Origin: Hymenolepis diminuta
Taxonomy: Eukaryota; Platyhelminthes; Cestoda; Cyclophyllidea; Hymenolepididae
Reading direction: 5' to 3'
DNA length: 64,000 nucleotides
NCBI GenBank assembly: GCA_900708905.1
Contig: CAADRB010000080.1
Span: 151,405 to 215,404 of the forward strand
Positions 12,487 through 26,800 of the stretch are shown here, one piece after another. The notes under the pieces were generated by a model. The model was given only the letters and a program-made list of their open reading frames with translations, had not been told where the DNA came from and made no database searches. The position numbers were made by a program, and so were the translations under genes. The stretch's first letter is position 1, and every line of letters starts with the position of its first letter.

Positions 12487-15400
12487 AATATTAGTGTAGC
12501 ATCAGACACGCCAAATATTAAAATAGTCCACTAAGAGGTGGGAAGGGAGGTTCAGTAGGGGTATATAAAGATATCAGGAGGTCAAGAATCTCACGTTATT
12601 TAAAACCTGAGAGCGCCGAGGTTTCAACATTCTAATATGGGAAATGATTACTACTTTAATATCCTAATGTTCTGAAGCTCAATTATCATTGTCTAGTGCC
12701 TGAATTTCCAAAAGAATTCGTATTCGCAATATTCAGAGCATGTTGAATTAGATGAGTGGTTGATAATGTTATCTTGATTCATTTGTTACATGATTGCAGT
12801 GGATTTGATACCAGAGCTCGCTAGAGTTCAACGAAATTGAAATCCTATAATTTATCTAATTTAGAAAATTTATAGATTATAATTTGTTATATAATTAATT
12901 GCTGTGATATTCACCGATGATCTGAGGGAACTGTTCGATGGCATCCGTTTTATGCTTACCACGGTGCACAAGCACTAAAGCATAAAATTCCATTTCCGAT
13001 ACTACTTACGAATGTGAATTTTTCTCTGTTTTCCATGCCGTATTTCTCGAATTAATAAATGCGATTATAAGCGAATAGTGATGTAATTTGAAGATTTAAG
13101 TCTTTTCGGGGTAGAAATTAAGATTTGAAGTCTAGATAAAGTCAAATGCGTCAGTTTTAACCTTTTTCATTAATGTTGCTTTCGAAAAAAAACTGTCAGA
13201 AATTGGGAAGAATTTTGAAGAATGTTAAAACCTATTAATTCTTCTCCAATTTCAAGGTATGAGGTAAGCAAAAAGTATCTTAAATCACCAGCAGATACTT
13301 ATTTATAGAGAAACCAAAGAGGACTTTCAAATTCGGAATAATAAATAGAGCAAAATTGGATTAATGAACGGATAAAATTGTGAACAGATACGAAAAGACA
13401 TTAGTTAGCTTCGACAGTGGCATTTCATACAGGAGATAAAGGTACGGGGACAAGAATCGTCGACTCAGTTTCAATTTCTAGAAGTGGAAACCTCAATACT
13501 TGAATACAGCTGTAGCCTGTGAAAAATGCGGTTGTGAATTAATTAACTAATTTCACAATTAAATATCTTTTGATAATTGCGTCTTTTATAAAAGTAGATC
13601 AGAAGAAGAACCACATAACAGAAGTATTCAATTTGAATTTTCCTTAGGGATTAACATAAATTTCATAAGTCTTTGGGGAATCCATTGTGAAATTTTGGGG
13701 CACTGATTTTGCATTGCCGGCCTCTGCTTTGACCTGAGCATTTGCTTCAAAATAATGGTTTATCACTATTTGCGAACGCAAACAGATGATTTTTGAACTT
13801 CATATTACGTTAATAACTTGGCTTTTTCTTGAACTTTTAAACGTCCGCCGATTTTCCTACATTTTTGAATCTTTGAACAGCTTGTTGAAGTGATTTCCCA
13901 ACTGTCTTCGGGTTATTTTAGACATCCACTGATCTGGTTTATTGCCCTATCTGACTCTAATGCAAAAGAGATATTTTAACAATATCTGTACTAAATTAGC
14001 ATAAATTTTAATCAGAATATTAAGTATCTCCCAGACCATGTGAGTTGTGTCTTACAAGAAGTAACCTATTCATCATTTCGAGGTGACTGCTTCTTTTCTC
14101 AAGATAAATAAATAAATTATGATAACAGTGCAAACTTGCGTAATCATCAATCTGCTTTGGGAAAGGTGAGTTGGTTTTCAAAACATTCATAATTGAATAA
14201 ATCTTAAAACCGGTGCAGAGTCTTGATTGATTAAAGCAAAACATAAAAGAAATACAAAAAAAACAAAATAATATCGATTGAAATTTTAATTATGATTGGA
14301 TCAAATTAATTACCAATGTGTCCTCAGTTGTCAAATTACCTAACAAAACCGCTAATTTGGTTCTTGAAACTACTATCCCTTTTGTTTTTTACGATATTTT
14401 AGGGCCGGGTTTAAATTTCCTAAATATTGTTAGAAGACGAACTACTATGTTCCCACCGAGCCTTAATATGTTAAGAGCTAGTTCAGTGAATTCCTCTAAA
14501 AAATTCTGCCTTCTTATTAACTCAATAAAATATTCACCTTGAAATACTATGAAAATTGCAACTACACTTAAAGCTCTTACGATCCACCAAGTACCAGTAC
14601 GATCAGAAAGAAAGCGCTTAAGGAGATCAATCGAAGACAAATTAAACGAAGGAGGTCTTTGGTAAATAATCGAGAAAAAACAATAAATCCTCTTTCAATA
14701 ACTATGAAATTCAGCCTCAGAGTAATATGTGCTGGAATACTTAAATATAATGCTGCTAATTACTTTATGATGGAGATTAATAAACTGCAAATACAGCTAT
14801 TTATAAACTGCAATATTTATTATGTTGCCGTGATATGTATTAAAGTGAAAACCCGATCTCTTTAACATACTGTCAATCAGGATTATGAGATAAACCCATG
14901 TAAGAACCGATACGAAATGGACCACAAATAAAATCTGAACTTCCGTAGAAGGTAATGCAAAGATCTGTTTTACTGAAGCGTGCAGAATAGTTTTTTCATC
15001 TTATTTACATGCAAATCAGATAGTCTTGTGTCGTCACAGAGTTCCCAATTGAGATGTCTTGTGGTGTTGTGCCTATCAACATTTAAATCATTGCAAATCG
15101 TGTGATCAACGAATACCCATACAGTTATTTATGTGTCTTTCGCCTTTAAAGAATGCAAATGCCGACGCCAATTTTCTTTGACCGTTACCTAAATTCACTT
15201 GATTCGATGAGCTTTATACATTCTGACTGGTATAAAATTGTCAATGACATCAAAATCCAACGTCAGACAAGAAACTTTGAGATAAATAATCAATTCTTGA
15301 TGAAATAATTTCTTAAATGATTGATTTACATATCTTTTAATGTCCTTATTCCTTCTTAACAGAGTCACTAACCCCTTACCACTTCACTTTCATTAATGTA

Positions 15401-16746
15401 TGGACTGTTCCTGCATCTCAGCATCCTTCTCGATTACCCTATTTTATTCAATAATTCAAAATATTTCGTTGTTATTCGGTTATAAAATTTCTAGTTTATC
15501 CCTCGGAGTTGAGTCTTATTTTAATACTACTAGAATCTAAGTGTTTAGCCATGATGGTTGCAATGTTATATGTAGTAGAAAAATCTGAATAAAAATACGA
15601 ATTGATTTGTATCAATACCGTTAATATTATTCAATAACTTCAACATAGTATTGGGCTTTTGGAAAACAACTGAAATTAGCGTCTTCAAACTGAGACATTA
15701 ATTTAATATTAGGGAGTTTTTAAATGTAACTGGTCCATTTATCTCAAAATGCCAACTAATGGATTAATTTTATGCGTCTTTTTGACCAAAGTTAGCTAAA
15801 CCGTGAACATTATTGAATTACCTTGTTACTTTCTAAGTTTTCTGAGCCATGGTAACTTTTCTCTCAGGAGTAAATTTACTCGATAAACAAGATATTTTAC
15901 TAAAGATATTATAAATTAATTCATTTAACTATGTATATTTGGAAACGTCTGACGACTAACAAAATTATCTCTTTAAGAGGGCAGATGTTTGAACTTTAAA
16001 AATTTTAAAATATATATTACATTAATTTATATTTTAATATGATATGTTCCTGGGTCTTATTTATGTTATTATAGTTTTATTCATCTGATTAAAAGATCCC
16101 ATTAAAGATACGATTTGGATAGGGATATGTATCTTTCGATGTCACATTGAGCGAAATAGGAAGGTTTTATCTTGAATGAAATCATAATTTTTGCAGCTCG
16201 AGGTGCAACTGCTGTATCTTTAAGACTTTTATGAGGCACTTTGGAAATATTTCGTTTCATTTTTGTTTTCTTAATCTCGCACTTCACAAAGCAGTAAATG
16301 ATCACCTGATAGCAGTAGAACGCAAGCACCTGAAACTGGCCAAGGTTAGAGATTGGGCGGTGGCGTCACTTCCGTTGCTGTTGGCTTGGATTACTTGGGA
16401 TTTTTTTGGCTAGAATAAATAAACTTATATCTTTGGTCACCATCGCTTACTTTTAAAATGAGTCCCTAGAATATGCCACAATCAAACTATCAACTTTCCA
16501 GTAAAAAAGCTTTTATTTAAGTTTACCCGGATTTAAACGGACCGAATTACCTTGTTCAATGGGAAGGCATTGAAAATTAAGAGATCATGTAATTCCTCAA
16601 GTTCTACAAATATAAACTCCCAAAACGTTCATCCCTAAAATTATATACACATTTATATTTATACCTACAACTTTTCTACATGGAATTTTATTTATTAAAT
16701 TCAAATTCTTGAAGTTAGACTAAGTTTATCCTAATTTTAACGTAAA
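12487..16746. other. intergenic, no gene seen
   Basis: AT-rich sequence. The longest frames (near 14318-14640 on both strands, 60-83 codons) overlap each other antisense and match no family. No RNA gene is recognised. Confidence 0.6.
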
Positions 16747-16932
16747 TGTTGGCGCAGTGATTAAGGTGCTCATCTGCAAAGTAAAATGGGCACTCGACTG
16801 GCTAAGTCTGGCTCAAAAGGGGGAGGGGCAGGAGAATTCGAGGTTCTTACCAGGGATTCTCCAAGTTGCCACTTTCCTAACCAAGACAAGTGTTGGAAAA
16901 CGCAAATCCAAGTGACTTGGGAATTTATAATT
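16747..16932 (+). repeat. tRNA-related SINE-like element, copy 1
   Basis: The 5' end (GGCGCAGTGATTAAGG) resembles a tRNA A box. The body and tail (GAATTCGAG, then a segment like TTGCCACT, ending CTTGGGAATT) align with the minus-strand copy at 27126-27370. The part that should hold the B box seems deleted here, between CTGCAAAG and GGGCACTCGACTGG. Homology between the copies is visible by eye. The SINE label follows from the box A and B layout across the copies. Confidence 0.5.
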
Positions 16933-16999
16933 ACGAAAGACCGTTCCTAATTTTTATACCTACCTATTAAGTGATACAGACACGGGAAATAACGGAAAG

Positions 17000-17037
17000 G
17001 CGAAAGAGAATATACTCTTGTTTAGCTTCTCTTTCGC
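17000..17037. repeat. perfect 11-bp inverted repeat (hairpin)
   Basis: GCGAAAGAGAA (17000-17010) and TTCTCTTTCGC (17027-17037) are exact reverse complements with a 16-nt spacer. It lies about 70 nt past the SINE-like copy. Its function is unknown. Confidence 0.6.
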
Positions 17038-18409
17038 TCTGCGAAAAGTATAAAATTGACATCGCCGATTAAAACAAACATCGCGAGAGGAGATAGTTTT
17101 ATATTTCCACCACCTGCAGTTGCTCTCCATTTCATCCTAGGCATTATGAGTCACCTCCTAACTAGGTAGCTTATTCGCTTGGTTGTGTTTATTATGGCTC
17201 GACGAGGGAAGAAAAGTAGTGGCTATGTCCGGTACATCTCTCACTCTACTAAGTAGGTATTTCAGATCCGACCAAATGATTGATGCGTTTAAGCGCCTGT
17301 TTTTCTGTCCAGATGAGAATCGAGATCGTGTTTAATAGTTAATGTACCATAATAAAAGTAAATATTTATTTATTGAGGAATTATTCGTCTGAATCGCATA
17401 TCAGTATAAGGTAGATAGCCATTAACTGAGAAAGCAAATATTAATAAGAAAAATTAAAACATAGTCTATCTAAAATTATTATGAAACAGTTGCGAACAGC
17501 GTCAGGTTCTTGTAACTGAAATGAGATATCATAATCCAACTGATTATTGCTAATAGAATGCAGTAAATTTAATGTTATTCAAAACATGCCTCAATAATTC
17601 AAAATACTTTCCTTACAAATTACATGATCCATTGTGATCGAAGGAATTCAAGCCAGAGGTTTCTAATGGCGAAATTTGTAAGAGATGTTAAAGGATATCA
17701 AGCTGTTTCTCTAAGCTAATCATGTCCTCGGGGCTTGACGAGGCTTTATTAAATTATGCGTTTTAGATGGCTTTGTTTTGGCCAAGTTTGATTACGTCAA
17801 CTATTATTATTATTATTGCCCATGAAAAAGCAAAAAAATTGCAATTTTAATCCAACGAAAGTTTGCAAAATTCGGAGTAAAGTAGTCCAATACGAAGTAA
17901 AGGAGGGGAATCAAGTGGAAGTGGAATATAAAGTCAGAGCATAAAATAGTTTTCCTTTGTCCAAATTCATCAGGTAATCATTTTTACTTAAGTTGATCAA
18001 TGTCATTGAGTTAAGCCTTAATATACGAATTAAGTTGCATGAGTTAACTCACTCCTTTAATATATGGAGCTTATTAACCGTTTTATCGAATGTTGAATCA
18101 TGCCGTCTTGATAGTCTTTCTCTTTTTACACCTATCTAATAGGTTTTAGCACAGCCTACAAACGTTGTGTAGCATAGAGATGACGGCCGTTTGATTACAT
18201 TATCTAAAAACATATAATTTATGCCCTTGTTTCCATATAAAGTGTATATTTATCATCGAAACTTAAATACACGTAAAGAGAAGGCGAGGATTACTTTAAT
18301 TAGTAGGGTCGTGGAAAACGGATTCTTTCCCCAAAGACCATATTTAATTTTTCCTATTTTAATATACGGTTATATTTAGTATGAAGCATAATAAATAGAA
18401 AGCTTAATA

Positions 18410-18435
18410 TCAGGTTGAAACAGAAGTTCTGACCA
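18410..18435 (+). repeat. mariner 1 left terminal inverted repeat
   Basis: Begins TCAGGTTGAAACAGAAGTTC directly after a TA target duplication. It pairs with 19702-19727, with 23 of 26 positions identical. Confidence 0.9.
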
Positions 18436-19701
18436 TTTTTTAAATGTGAATTAAAGTGAAATTTTTGTCAAAAATAAATTTATTTGGTGTTCAACATAGT
18501 CACCATTTTTATTAATTACATCTTCCCATCTTGCCATAAGCTCTTTCATTCCTCCTTCGTAAATTTTAGACAGTTTGGGCTCAAAAAAGAAACTAGCTTC
18601 ATTTCCACTTCTTCTCTAGAAGTAAGCTTTTGTCCTATCAAATGATCCTGTAAGCTCCTGAAAAGATGAAAATCGATTAGTGCAAGATCGGGAGCATATT
18701 CTCCTGATATGGTGAGTGATGCATGACTTCCCAGCCAAATTCTTCAACAAGATTTTCGGTTGTTCATGAAGTGTGGGGTCTGGCATTATCATGGTGCAGA
18801 ACCACTCCTTTTCAATTCATCGAAAGAGGCCGTTTTCCTGCCATTAACTGCTTTTAAACGTGTTAGCTGCTGACAGTAAACTTCAGGTGTTATTGTTTGA
18901 TTGTCACCCATTAGTTCATAATAAACAATTCCCTTCAAATTCCACCAGACACACAAAAGAATTTTTTCGGGTACAGTCTCCAATTGTCCTGGTTGTGGAA
19001 TTGGCCTTGAACCACTGTCTTGACTTAACCACTGTCTTTCGCGCCTAACACTGTTGTAAAGGATCCACTTCTCGTCGCTGTCAGTTATGATTGGGTCTAA
19101 AGAAGGTGCCTGAAGTCCACGAGAACACAGTGAAACGCGACAGGTCACACGCTGTTGCTTGTTGATTTCTGACAAATAGTCTGGGTGGGAGGAGGGGGTC
19201 ATTTCCCAGCCTTTGAGACTTTGCCTTGGAGTCTTTTCATTTCCCTATGTATAGTCATATGGCTTACGTGAAAAGTTTTGCTCAGTTCTCTAGTAGTACA
19301 GGTTGAATTTTCATAAATGGCAACTTACAATTGCACAGAATTGAGTTTTTTGAGCGTCCTGCCCTCGATTTTTCTTTCAGGCTGAATTCATCCTTTTTGA
19401 AACCACCTGCAGAAAACTACCTTCTGCAGGTCTTTTCATTCACAACACATCATTTCCATATGTGTCTTTGAGTGTTTTTGCTGCTGAGCCCGCCGTATTT
19501 CCTTGATGAAATTGAAACAATAAAATATGCTGATATGCTCTTTATTTGGAGTTTACATTAGGGCCAGAAATAGTTATTAATAACCATAATTATCACATAA
19601 TCTGAAAGAAGAAATAATATTTTATTAATTTGCATAGATAAGCATACATCATTAGCAGGCTAAATTGAAGTAATCATGTCCTAAACACATAACTCAAAAA
19701 T

Positions 19702-19727
19702 TGGACAGAACTTCTGTTACAACCCGA
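19702..19727 (-). repeat. mariner 1 right terminal inverted repeat
   Basis: Its reverse complement begins TCGGGTTGTAACAGAAGTTC and it is followed by the TA target duplication at 19728-19729. Confidence 0.9.
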
Positions 19728-19729
19728 TA

Positions 19730-22700
19730 TGGCAGTCAAAACAAAGGGTTAAATCTTCATTTCGAAAAACATATTTCAACTGCTTATTAAAGGTTTGAGT
19801 TTGCATTATGAAATGTCTGCATAAAATCATCTGTTATTAGAGTAAATCAGTGGAAAAGTATCAGATGAATTTATACTATATTTTCAATTTTGAGGTGAGG
19901 CTTTTGCTATAGTTCCACTCAGAGGTGAAATAATACATTCCGTGACATAGTAACTAGCGAAACCAATTGGCGTAACATTTTATGGAAAAGTATTTACATA
20001 TTGATTAGTTAAAAATAAAGTTGGCTCAAGTAAGGTGACTTTATTTTGAATTACTGAACCTATACCAAATTAAATTTCTTCAAAAACTTAGGCAATTTGA
20101 AACAACTAATATTTGATTTTTCCATTATACTTTGATATCTATATTTTTCTGCTTATGTAGAACCGAAATCACGTGACAAATCTGGCCATTCCGTCGTGTC
20201 GATTGTGCCGCAGCCAAATAGCATTTAATCACTTCCTCCCCTCTGAGTCTGTATGACTAACCATGTCGTGTGTACGTGTATCATTGTCTTTTATTCACAT
20301 CCCTGTATATTTTGGTACATATAATTCTAGAATGCAGACATCCCAACCGAGTGATTGTGACGTTCTCTCAAGAGACCTATGTATCTATAGTGACTTTACT
20401 AACTGTCGCTTTTATCTTAATTTGATTACAGATTTATCTCTGTTGTATGCCCTTTGCTTCAATTTTGATCTACTCAATTTAGTATCTGCTGAGAACACAC
20501 ATTCTTCGTTCGCTTCTTGTACAAAAATCTAGCTAGAGGCTTCATGTCTTTGCCAATTTGTTTGTAATGGAGTCTGTAGAAGCTTCGAAGTCTCGTAGGT
20601 GGCTAACAGGAATCTCCTTTCCTAAGCCGGTGGTCCTAGTCTTTAAACTTATTTTTCAATATACTTTTCAAATATGCCTGGAAAAAAGAATGATAAATTC
20701 AACAAACGGGTGCTCCCAACCATAGAAGTTTAGAAAAACTCGTACAACACCTGCAGTCTGTAAGATAGGTGACTTGATCATTTTTTCTCCCGAACAAGTG
20801 GGCATAATAACTGACACTCATAGTCCGGATAGCATTTTGTATTTATAAATTCTATGGCCAAACAGCGGAATTTTCACAAGTGAAAAAAGCAAAACTCATG
20901 TATAAATGATATTATTTGCCTTAAATAACGCTTGTTGTTCTGAAGTTGCGATTTGAGGAAGTCCATTACCGAAACTTTAGTCTAAACCAACCGTTTAAAA
21001 TTAGCTGGACATACAATATCTTATTGGCAATATATTCAAGAAGAATGGTTATTAAATTGTTCATTTTTGGTGCTCCATTGATAAAGTCTAATTCGTGTAA
21101 GGTAGGGCCCGATTTTGTGATACAGTTTCGCTGATGATTAACGAAATATGACATGTCAAAATATTGTTACCAATCTTATCTTCCCGTTCTTGATCTAGGT
21201 GGCATAAACAACCACTGAAATAAATCAACTAGTCAGCAAGCTTTGAACGCAATGGGTATAATCTCACCCATGAATCTTTCCTCTTGAAGACTGTTTGCTA
21301 TTTATTCTAACAAATTCAACTGGATTGCATATTCATACCGTTAATCTTCACGCTATCTGAAAAAATACCCCTATTATTAACCTTGGCTTATAGTGGCCTG
21401 AAGACGCTACATCCTGAAGACGCACATATAAATATCCTTAATTGGAGTAACTCCGATGTTTATGCTTTTATATCTTAACCAAAATGGTTTCTCTGCCATG
21501 GCCTTGAAGGATGCAACCCTATGCAACTTCAAAATTTTTATCTAGGTCATGAATAATCTCTGAGACCTAATTATTTCGACTCACAGTGGCGTTTGAGATG
21601 TTTGACCCTGCTGCGGCCTCAAATTCGTCGTAGAGAACCATAATGCATCCTCAGGTGGTTTATTTTAATAAGCTAATTATGTGATCCTTGAATAAGCGCT
21701 GCAAGGGTTCAGTTACCTCGATCAGCTATCCCATTCCATCTTTTTCTACCATCTCTTTTTCATGAAACTATATAAAGAACCCTTTTTAACATGCACCGGA
21801 AGGGGGGAGGGCGGCAGACATAGGCTTGTCATTTACTGCTCTTATGCTTCTCTCTAATCTTTCTCCTTCAACTTTTTCCAACTCTCTTGAATCGTCAACG
21901 TGGTTTGTTCAATAAGCTTTGGCATCCACAACTCTTGTTCCGTACTTTCAGAACTTAGCAAGACATTCATGAAGAATGGCCATTAAGTAAATAACTTCAA
22001 ATTTTTATCAAAAATTCTATGCCGTATTAAAAATTTTGAAGTGAGTTGAAGGGAAGTTAAATAGAGGAGACAACTGATCTACTCGGTGATCTAAACCGAA
22101 CAGAAAGCAGCATGTTCCCACCCAAATTTTTCATCAACATAACCACTTTCTAGTTCTTATTCTGTTTTCCATAAGTTAAATTAATAAGTTATTCAAAAAT
22201 ATCGAAGAAATACTGGGGGAACCTTGACACAATCAATCAAAAAACTATCTATTTGATTTTTTTATGCTGATAGTGATTTGCAGCCCTGACGACGTCGCAT
22301 TCTGAGCATTCAAGGGATTCCAACATTTTTTTCTTAAGCTTGAATCAAAATGCTCCCTGTATCCTTGAATCCATCTATCTTAATTATATTTTAGTTTTAC
22401 TAGGTGAAACTCCTCTGTTAACCTTACCAATTTATAAAAGCACTGCCCAATTAAAGAAGGTGTTCACGACGACTGCCACTTTATCACAATCTTATTGACG
22501 GAATTTAATCAGAGCAGTTGACCATCTATGTCACTGAATGAGCATCGATATTGTCACTTCTAACTTAACAAACCTTCACACTGACAACTACTCCAGTGGC
22601 ATGAAATGGTCGATACACTAGTAAGCTAGCGCAAAAGTTTGCCCCGCAAGAAATCTTGGTATTAAGTAACACTATGAGGAATCAAAAAAGTGGAATTTGA

Positions 22701-24600
22701 TTTCGAAATGCAATGGATATATTCTTCAATAATTTCTGTGAATTTTCATTTTCATATTGCAATTGGGCCGGTATTGCGGGAGGCGCCAAACAGATCATTT
22801 TTTCTGAAATTTGATCTCATTTTCGAACCATTCCAAACATTAATTCCTAAAAAGGTATGCCATCCCTATTGACCCAGAAAAAAATAACGAGGTGTTTGTC
22901 GAAGCTTCTTATTCTTCGTATTAATCTATTTATATATTTTTCGATCGAATAGCTATACAATATATATTAGTACATGTTCGATTATTAAGATATGATAATC
23001 AACGCCATAACCTTTTAATCAAGAAGATAAGATTACCACTTTAATATAACATCTATAAATCGAGTAGAAAAGCACCTTTTTATCGATTTTTCTCATTTCC
23101 AAATTATTAACATATATTAGAAAAATCTTACAATAATGCACTGGGCTTTTGGCATTACATTCGACAATTTTATTTCCGTCTCCATTCAATAAACAACATG
23201 CTTATTGCCTGAGATCCATTAATTCCACCGCATGGTAATTTGTTTTCCTCCCCACAACGTCGATCAATAAATTATTTGGTTCAAAGTACACATCTATAAG
23301 AGGCAGAGATGGTAGATGAAAGTGCAAAAGGGATGCCGTGAAATGAGGGGGTCATGGTTGTCAATTTTGACAAGGGACCCGGGGTCAGATGTAGCCACAC
23401 GAGTTATGGCTTGTTACCTTGACAGTCTCATGGAAATGCCAAAGTAAAAACTTTCCAATTTTTTGGTTACGTAAGCATGAAATTAAACGTTTTATATTTT
23501 AGCGTTGGAATTCTACCACTTTTAATTAGACCAAGAAAACCTGTTTCCTTTTCCAATTTAGTTGAATAATAGGAATCAAATTTTCTGTGAATAATTTAAG
23601 AAATTTTAGCGATTCTTTTGATATATGCAATGTATGTTCAATATGTAAGCTTTGATAATTGCCTTGGAGGCAGTTTATTTTCCATTAGAACATTTATTTA
23701 AAATTGGACTCTGTGTTCTGGTGGATTTTAAATGATCACTAATATTTAAATTAAAACTCTAATTAAGTAAATTATTTTATGCAACTGTATCGCATTTTCA
23801 AATCAATATCTGTGTCCGCTCAGGCATTTGTATTTTATCAGAATACATATCATTTTTATCATTCTAAATTTCGCTATTTATGACCAAAACTTTTCTTTTT
23901 TTTAATATATATTTTGCATAAAATTTTATCTTTAAGCCTAAATGCCCCTGACCAAAATGCATTTTTGATACGTGCAACTTTGGAATCTAGGTACATCTTA
24001 CAAAATTACACAACTGCGAAACAGGGTTGCAAACAAATTTTTCGTCTAGTTAGAATCTGATTACTTCGTCTATTGGGAAAGTTAGTGCAGTAATTTATTT
24101 AATGAAATTGACTGTGCAGGAAGTATTGGCGCCACCACAAATGATATACAAAGTGTCCAAGAAAAAGGTGAATGCTAAAATTCTCCATTTAAAATATAAT
24201 GTTTCACTTAATAATCCTAAAAAACTCAAATATTTCAACCCTAAATGGTCTTATGAATAAAAAGGCATCTTTTTCTTTTCGTATTTAGAGAAATCATTTT
24301 TTTTACGGGATAGAAATTATCGAATCATATACCCCTTCCTCAACAATGTGTACCTAAATTTTATCGAAAGAAATGGTAAAATTCTTATTGTAGTGTGAGA
24401 TCTCTCCCTGCACGATACGTTTAATCTGTCCTACTTGTAGACTCATTTATAAATAGAAACCGACAAATTGTATGGAAAGATTACGAAACAAGTATTGGGG
24501 TAATTCCGTAAGAGATAACGATAAGAAACTGCATCTTGTTCTCTTATTACTGTTACAGAATCAGCTACTAAGGTTAAATTTTATGGCAAAATATTTGCAG
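19730..24600. other. intergenic, no gene seen
   Basis: AT-rich sequence with only short unrelated open frames, the longest 89 codons at 20263-20532 (plus), which matches nothing I know. A TTGTCAA-TT-TTGACAA palindrome lies at 23358-23373 inside a less AT-rich stretch (23290-23460). No RNA gene is recognised. Confidence 0.6.
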
Positions 24601-24624
24601 TTCTTTTCATTAAGTTAAAAAGAA

Positions 24625-24920
24625 ACTGGTTAACAAAAGGTAAAAAAAAACGACATAGGAGAGTGAACGAAATGGTATTGAGAGTAAAGTCTACGTGTCA
24701 AAGAGTTTTACTTCATTTGAATTTTGTAATTGGGTTGTATAGAATTTGCTTAAGGAGTAATTCACGTACAGAAATTCGAAGTTCATGATTCATCACCTGA
24801 TTTACCGAGCGAATTCCTGTCCGCGATATCCATTGCTTACTGACCAAACATTTACATATGATGGTCGGTCTTGCCACTTCAATTCATTTACTCCTCTAAA
24901 AGTTGAGAAAATAGAATGAA
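24625..24920 (+). repeat. diverged interspersed repeat, copy 1
   Basis: Shares ordered blocks with 30300-30465 (CATTTGAATTTTGTA, then TAATTCACGT, GAAATT, TTCATGATTCAT). Its start (AACAAAAGGTAAAAAAAAAC) resembles 34038-34090. A following block (CCACTTCAATTC, then AAAAGTTGAGAAA) recurs at 26757-26797. No coding sequence is recognisable. Probably an old non-autonomous repeat. Confidence 0.4.
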
Positions 24921-26734
24921 CTTACAAGATATTAACCTTGTTAGTAAATTTAATTCTTTCTATTTTTTCAACAAGCATCCGTGATAGTGCGTATTGCTAC
25001 ATCTCCACATTTTCTTTGAAATTTGAGAATTGCGATGTCTGGAGTTCTCAATCAGAACTGAACACACTACCTAGTCTCTTTTTTAATCAAAAAGTATTCT
25101 GTCATAATAAATTATTTTCCCACATTTTTCTATTTGCTTTTAGTTTCTAATAATGCATTCAGATGAAGAAATAGTGAGGTGTTACTTCAGTTGATAAACT
25201 CTTTATTAATACGATTAAAACCTTTTGTCAATTTTTCTTACTGCTTCTACCCTTTCTTTGAAGCTATTTCATCGAAGTGAGATTATTTCAACTTTTTCTT
25301 GGGAACCATTTATCAAAAGTTGATATTTGCACCAAGTATTATTATAAATTTTTCTCTAGGGGTTTATTTTCTCAAATATATTTATGCCCTTACTAATGTC
25401 TACATCACCATTGGTACTTGAATATTTTGTTATTCAGTAATCATTGGAATCATTTTTGGATTGTAAAATGTTTCTTTAGAATATTTCACTACGGACTATA
25501 TGATGCTCAAATCGATCGGTTTCATGATTCCTTGTGCGACCTATTCCAGAGTAAGAGAGAACACAAGTCAGTCAGGCACTTTACCTAATTTAATTATGAC
25601 CTTAAAATATACAAATATACAACCTAAAGTATAAGGTTCACGGGAAATAATTGAAGACAAATAAATATTGTTTTTTCCTTTATAAGAAGTATATAATAAA
25701 AATATTTTTCTCATATTATTATGATATTTCCGCCTTGACAGTTCCCATTAACAAACTACATAAATACAACATCCTAGAAATCAAATATGTATAGTCACAA
25801 GGGAGGTGTGATTCACTTAATAATGTGGTTTTCGTTTCTTTTGTGTTTCGATACTTCTGAGTCTTTGTACAGTCAAGCTTAGCTTCCGGAGTAGATTACA
25901 AAATAGGACTGCCAAGAAAATTAATCAAAGTGCCCTCGAACATGATCTCAAACACGTGAAAACTATCAGTCAATTCTCACTTTGTCGGAAAAAATTCTAT
26001 TAATGAATACCGATTTATGAAAAAAATATCCCTTTATTCAGAAACGTGGAAAAGAAATCAAAAACAAATAACAAAATACAATTTGATGATAAACACATAC
26101 AGAAGTTGATTATATATCCCATCTTGTAGGTCAATCATATTTATATCAATCTAGGTTAATAACAAACGTAAGCATAGCGTCTTATCAATTTATCATCTTG
26201 TTATTGTATCTGGAGTTTGCCTTTATCGGTAGGATTTCTCTGATGTTTAGTAACAGATCATAACATATATATTGATGATTTTGGTTGCTTCACCTATTGA
26301 AGCTCATTTACAGTAATGTCAAATGCCACCCATTTGTAATGACTATGTTTTTACTTATGGTAAGTTTGTCTTGTAAGAAGAAATCACGATTATTTTCACT
26401 GCTCTCAGAGTAAAACTCTTTTTGTTTAATGATATCCATTTGACAGTGCACTTATACTCCCTGTTGTATGGTGAAAAACAAATAGGTAGAACGTCCCAAT
26501 CTGTGAAATAGTGGACAAAGTTTAGAGCAGTTACAGAAATTTTCTTCTTGAGAAGGAGCCGAAATTAGATAAAAGTTAAGTCCAGTAAGAGATAAAAATG
26601 AGGGGGCTGAAAGGATGTGAAGATTAGAATCAGTGTTAAAAAAGACTATCGAGCTATTTAATTTTTGGATTCGGATCGTATAGCATTTAATTAATGGCTG
26701 TTTTACCACTTCATGTTCGTCCAATTGGTTATGG

Positions 26735-26800
26735 ATGATTTCCTGAATAGTCAGTCTTACCACTTCAATTCGTTTCTTTTCCAAAAGCTGAGAAAGCGTA
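26735..26800 (+). repeat. fragment of the diverged interspersed repeat
   Basis: TAGTCAGTCTTACCACTTCA and AAAAGCTGAGAAAGCGTAATG repeat, with substitutions, the block at 24865-24920. Confidence 0.35.

Larger units (their letters stand above)
18410..19727 (-). mobile_element. decayed mariner transposon with both terminal repeats
   Basis: A 1318-bp element flanked by TA on both sides (18408-18409 and 19728-19729). The terminal inverted repeats (18410-18435 and 19702-19727) differ at three of 26 positions and share AACAGAAGTTCTG. The inside encodes mariner transposase on the minus strand, broken by several stops and frameshifts. Recognisable pieces in order are CRWFQKG (19420 region), TDSDEKWILYNSVRRERQWL (19090 region), VWWNLKGIVYYEL, DNQTITPEVYCQQLTRLK, HHDNARPHTS (18765 region), PDLALIDFHLF and, near the end, RWEDVINKNGDYVEHQ. 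These cover the DDE-type catalytic blocks. It cannot make an active enzyme as it stands, but the ends look able to be mobilised in trans. Confidence 0.93.

Noticed and set aside
14318..14640. Overlapping open frames on both strands near 14.4 kb
   Set aside because: They are hydrophobic and AT-driven, with no family match and no acceptor; probably chance.
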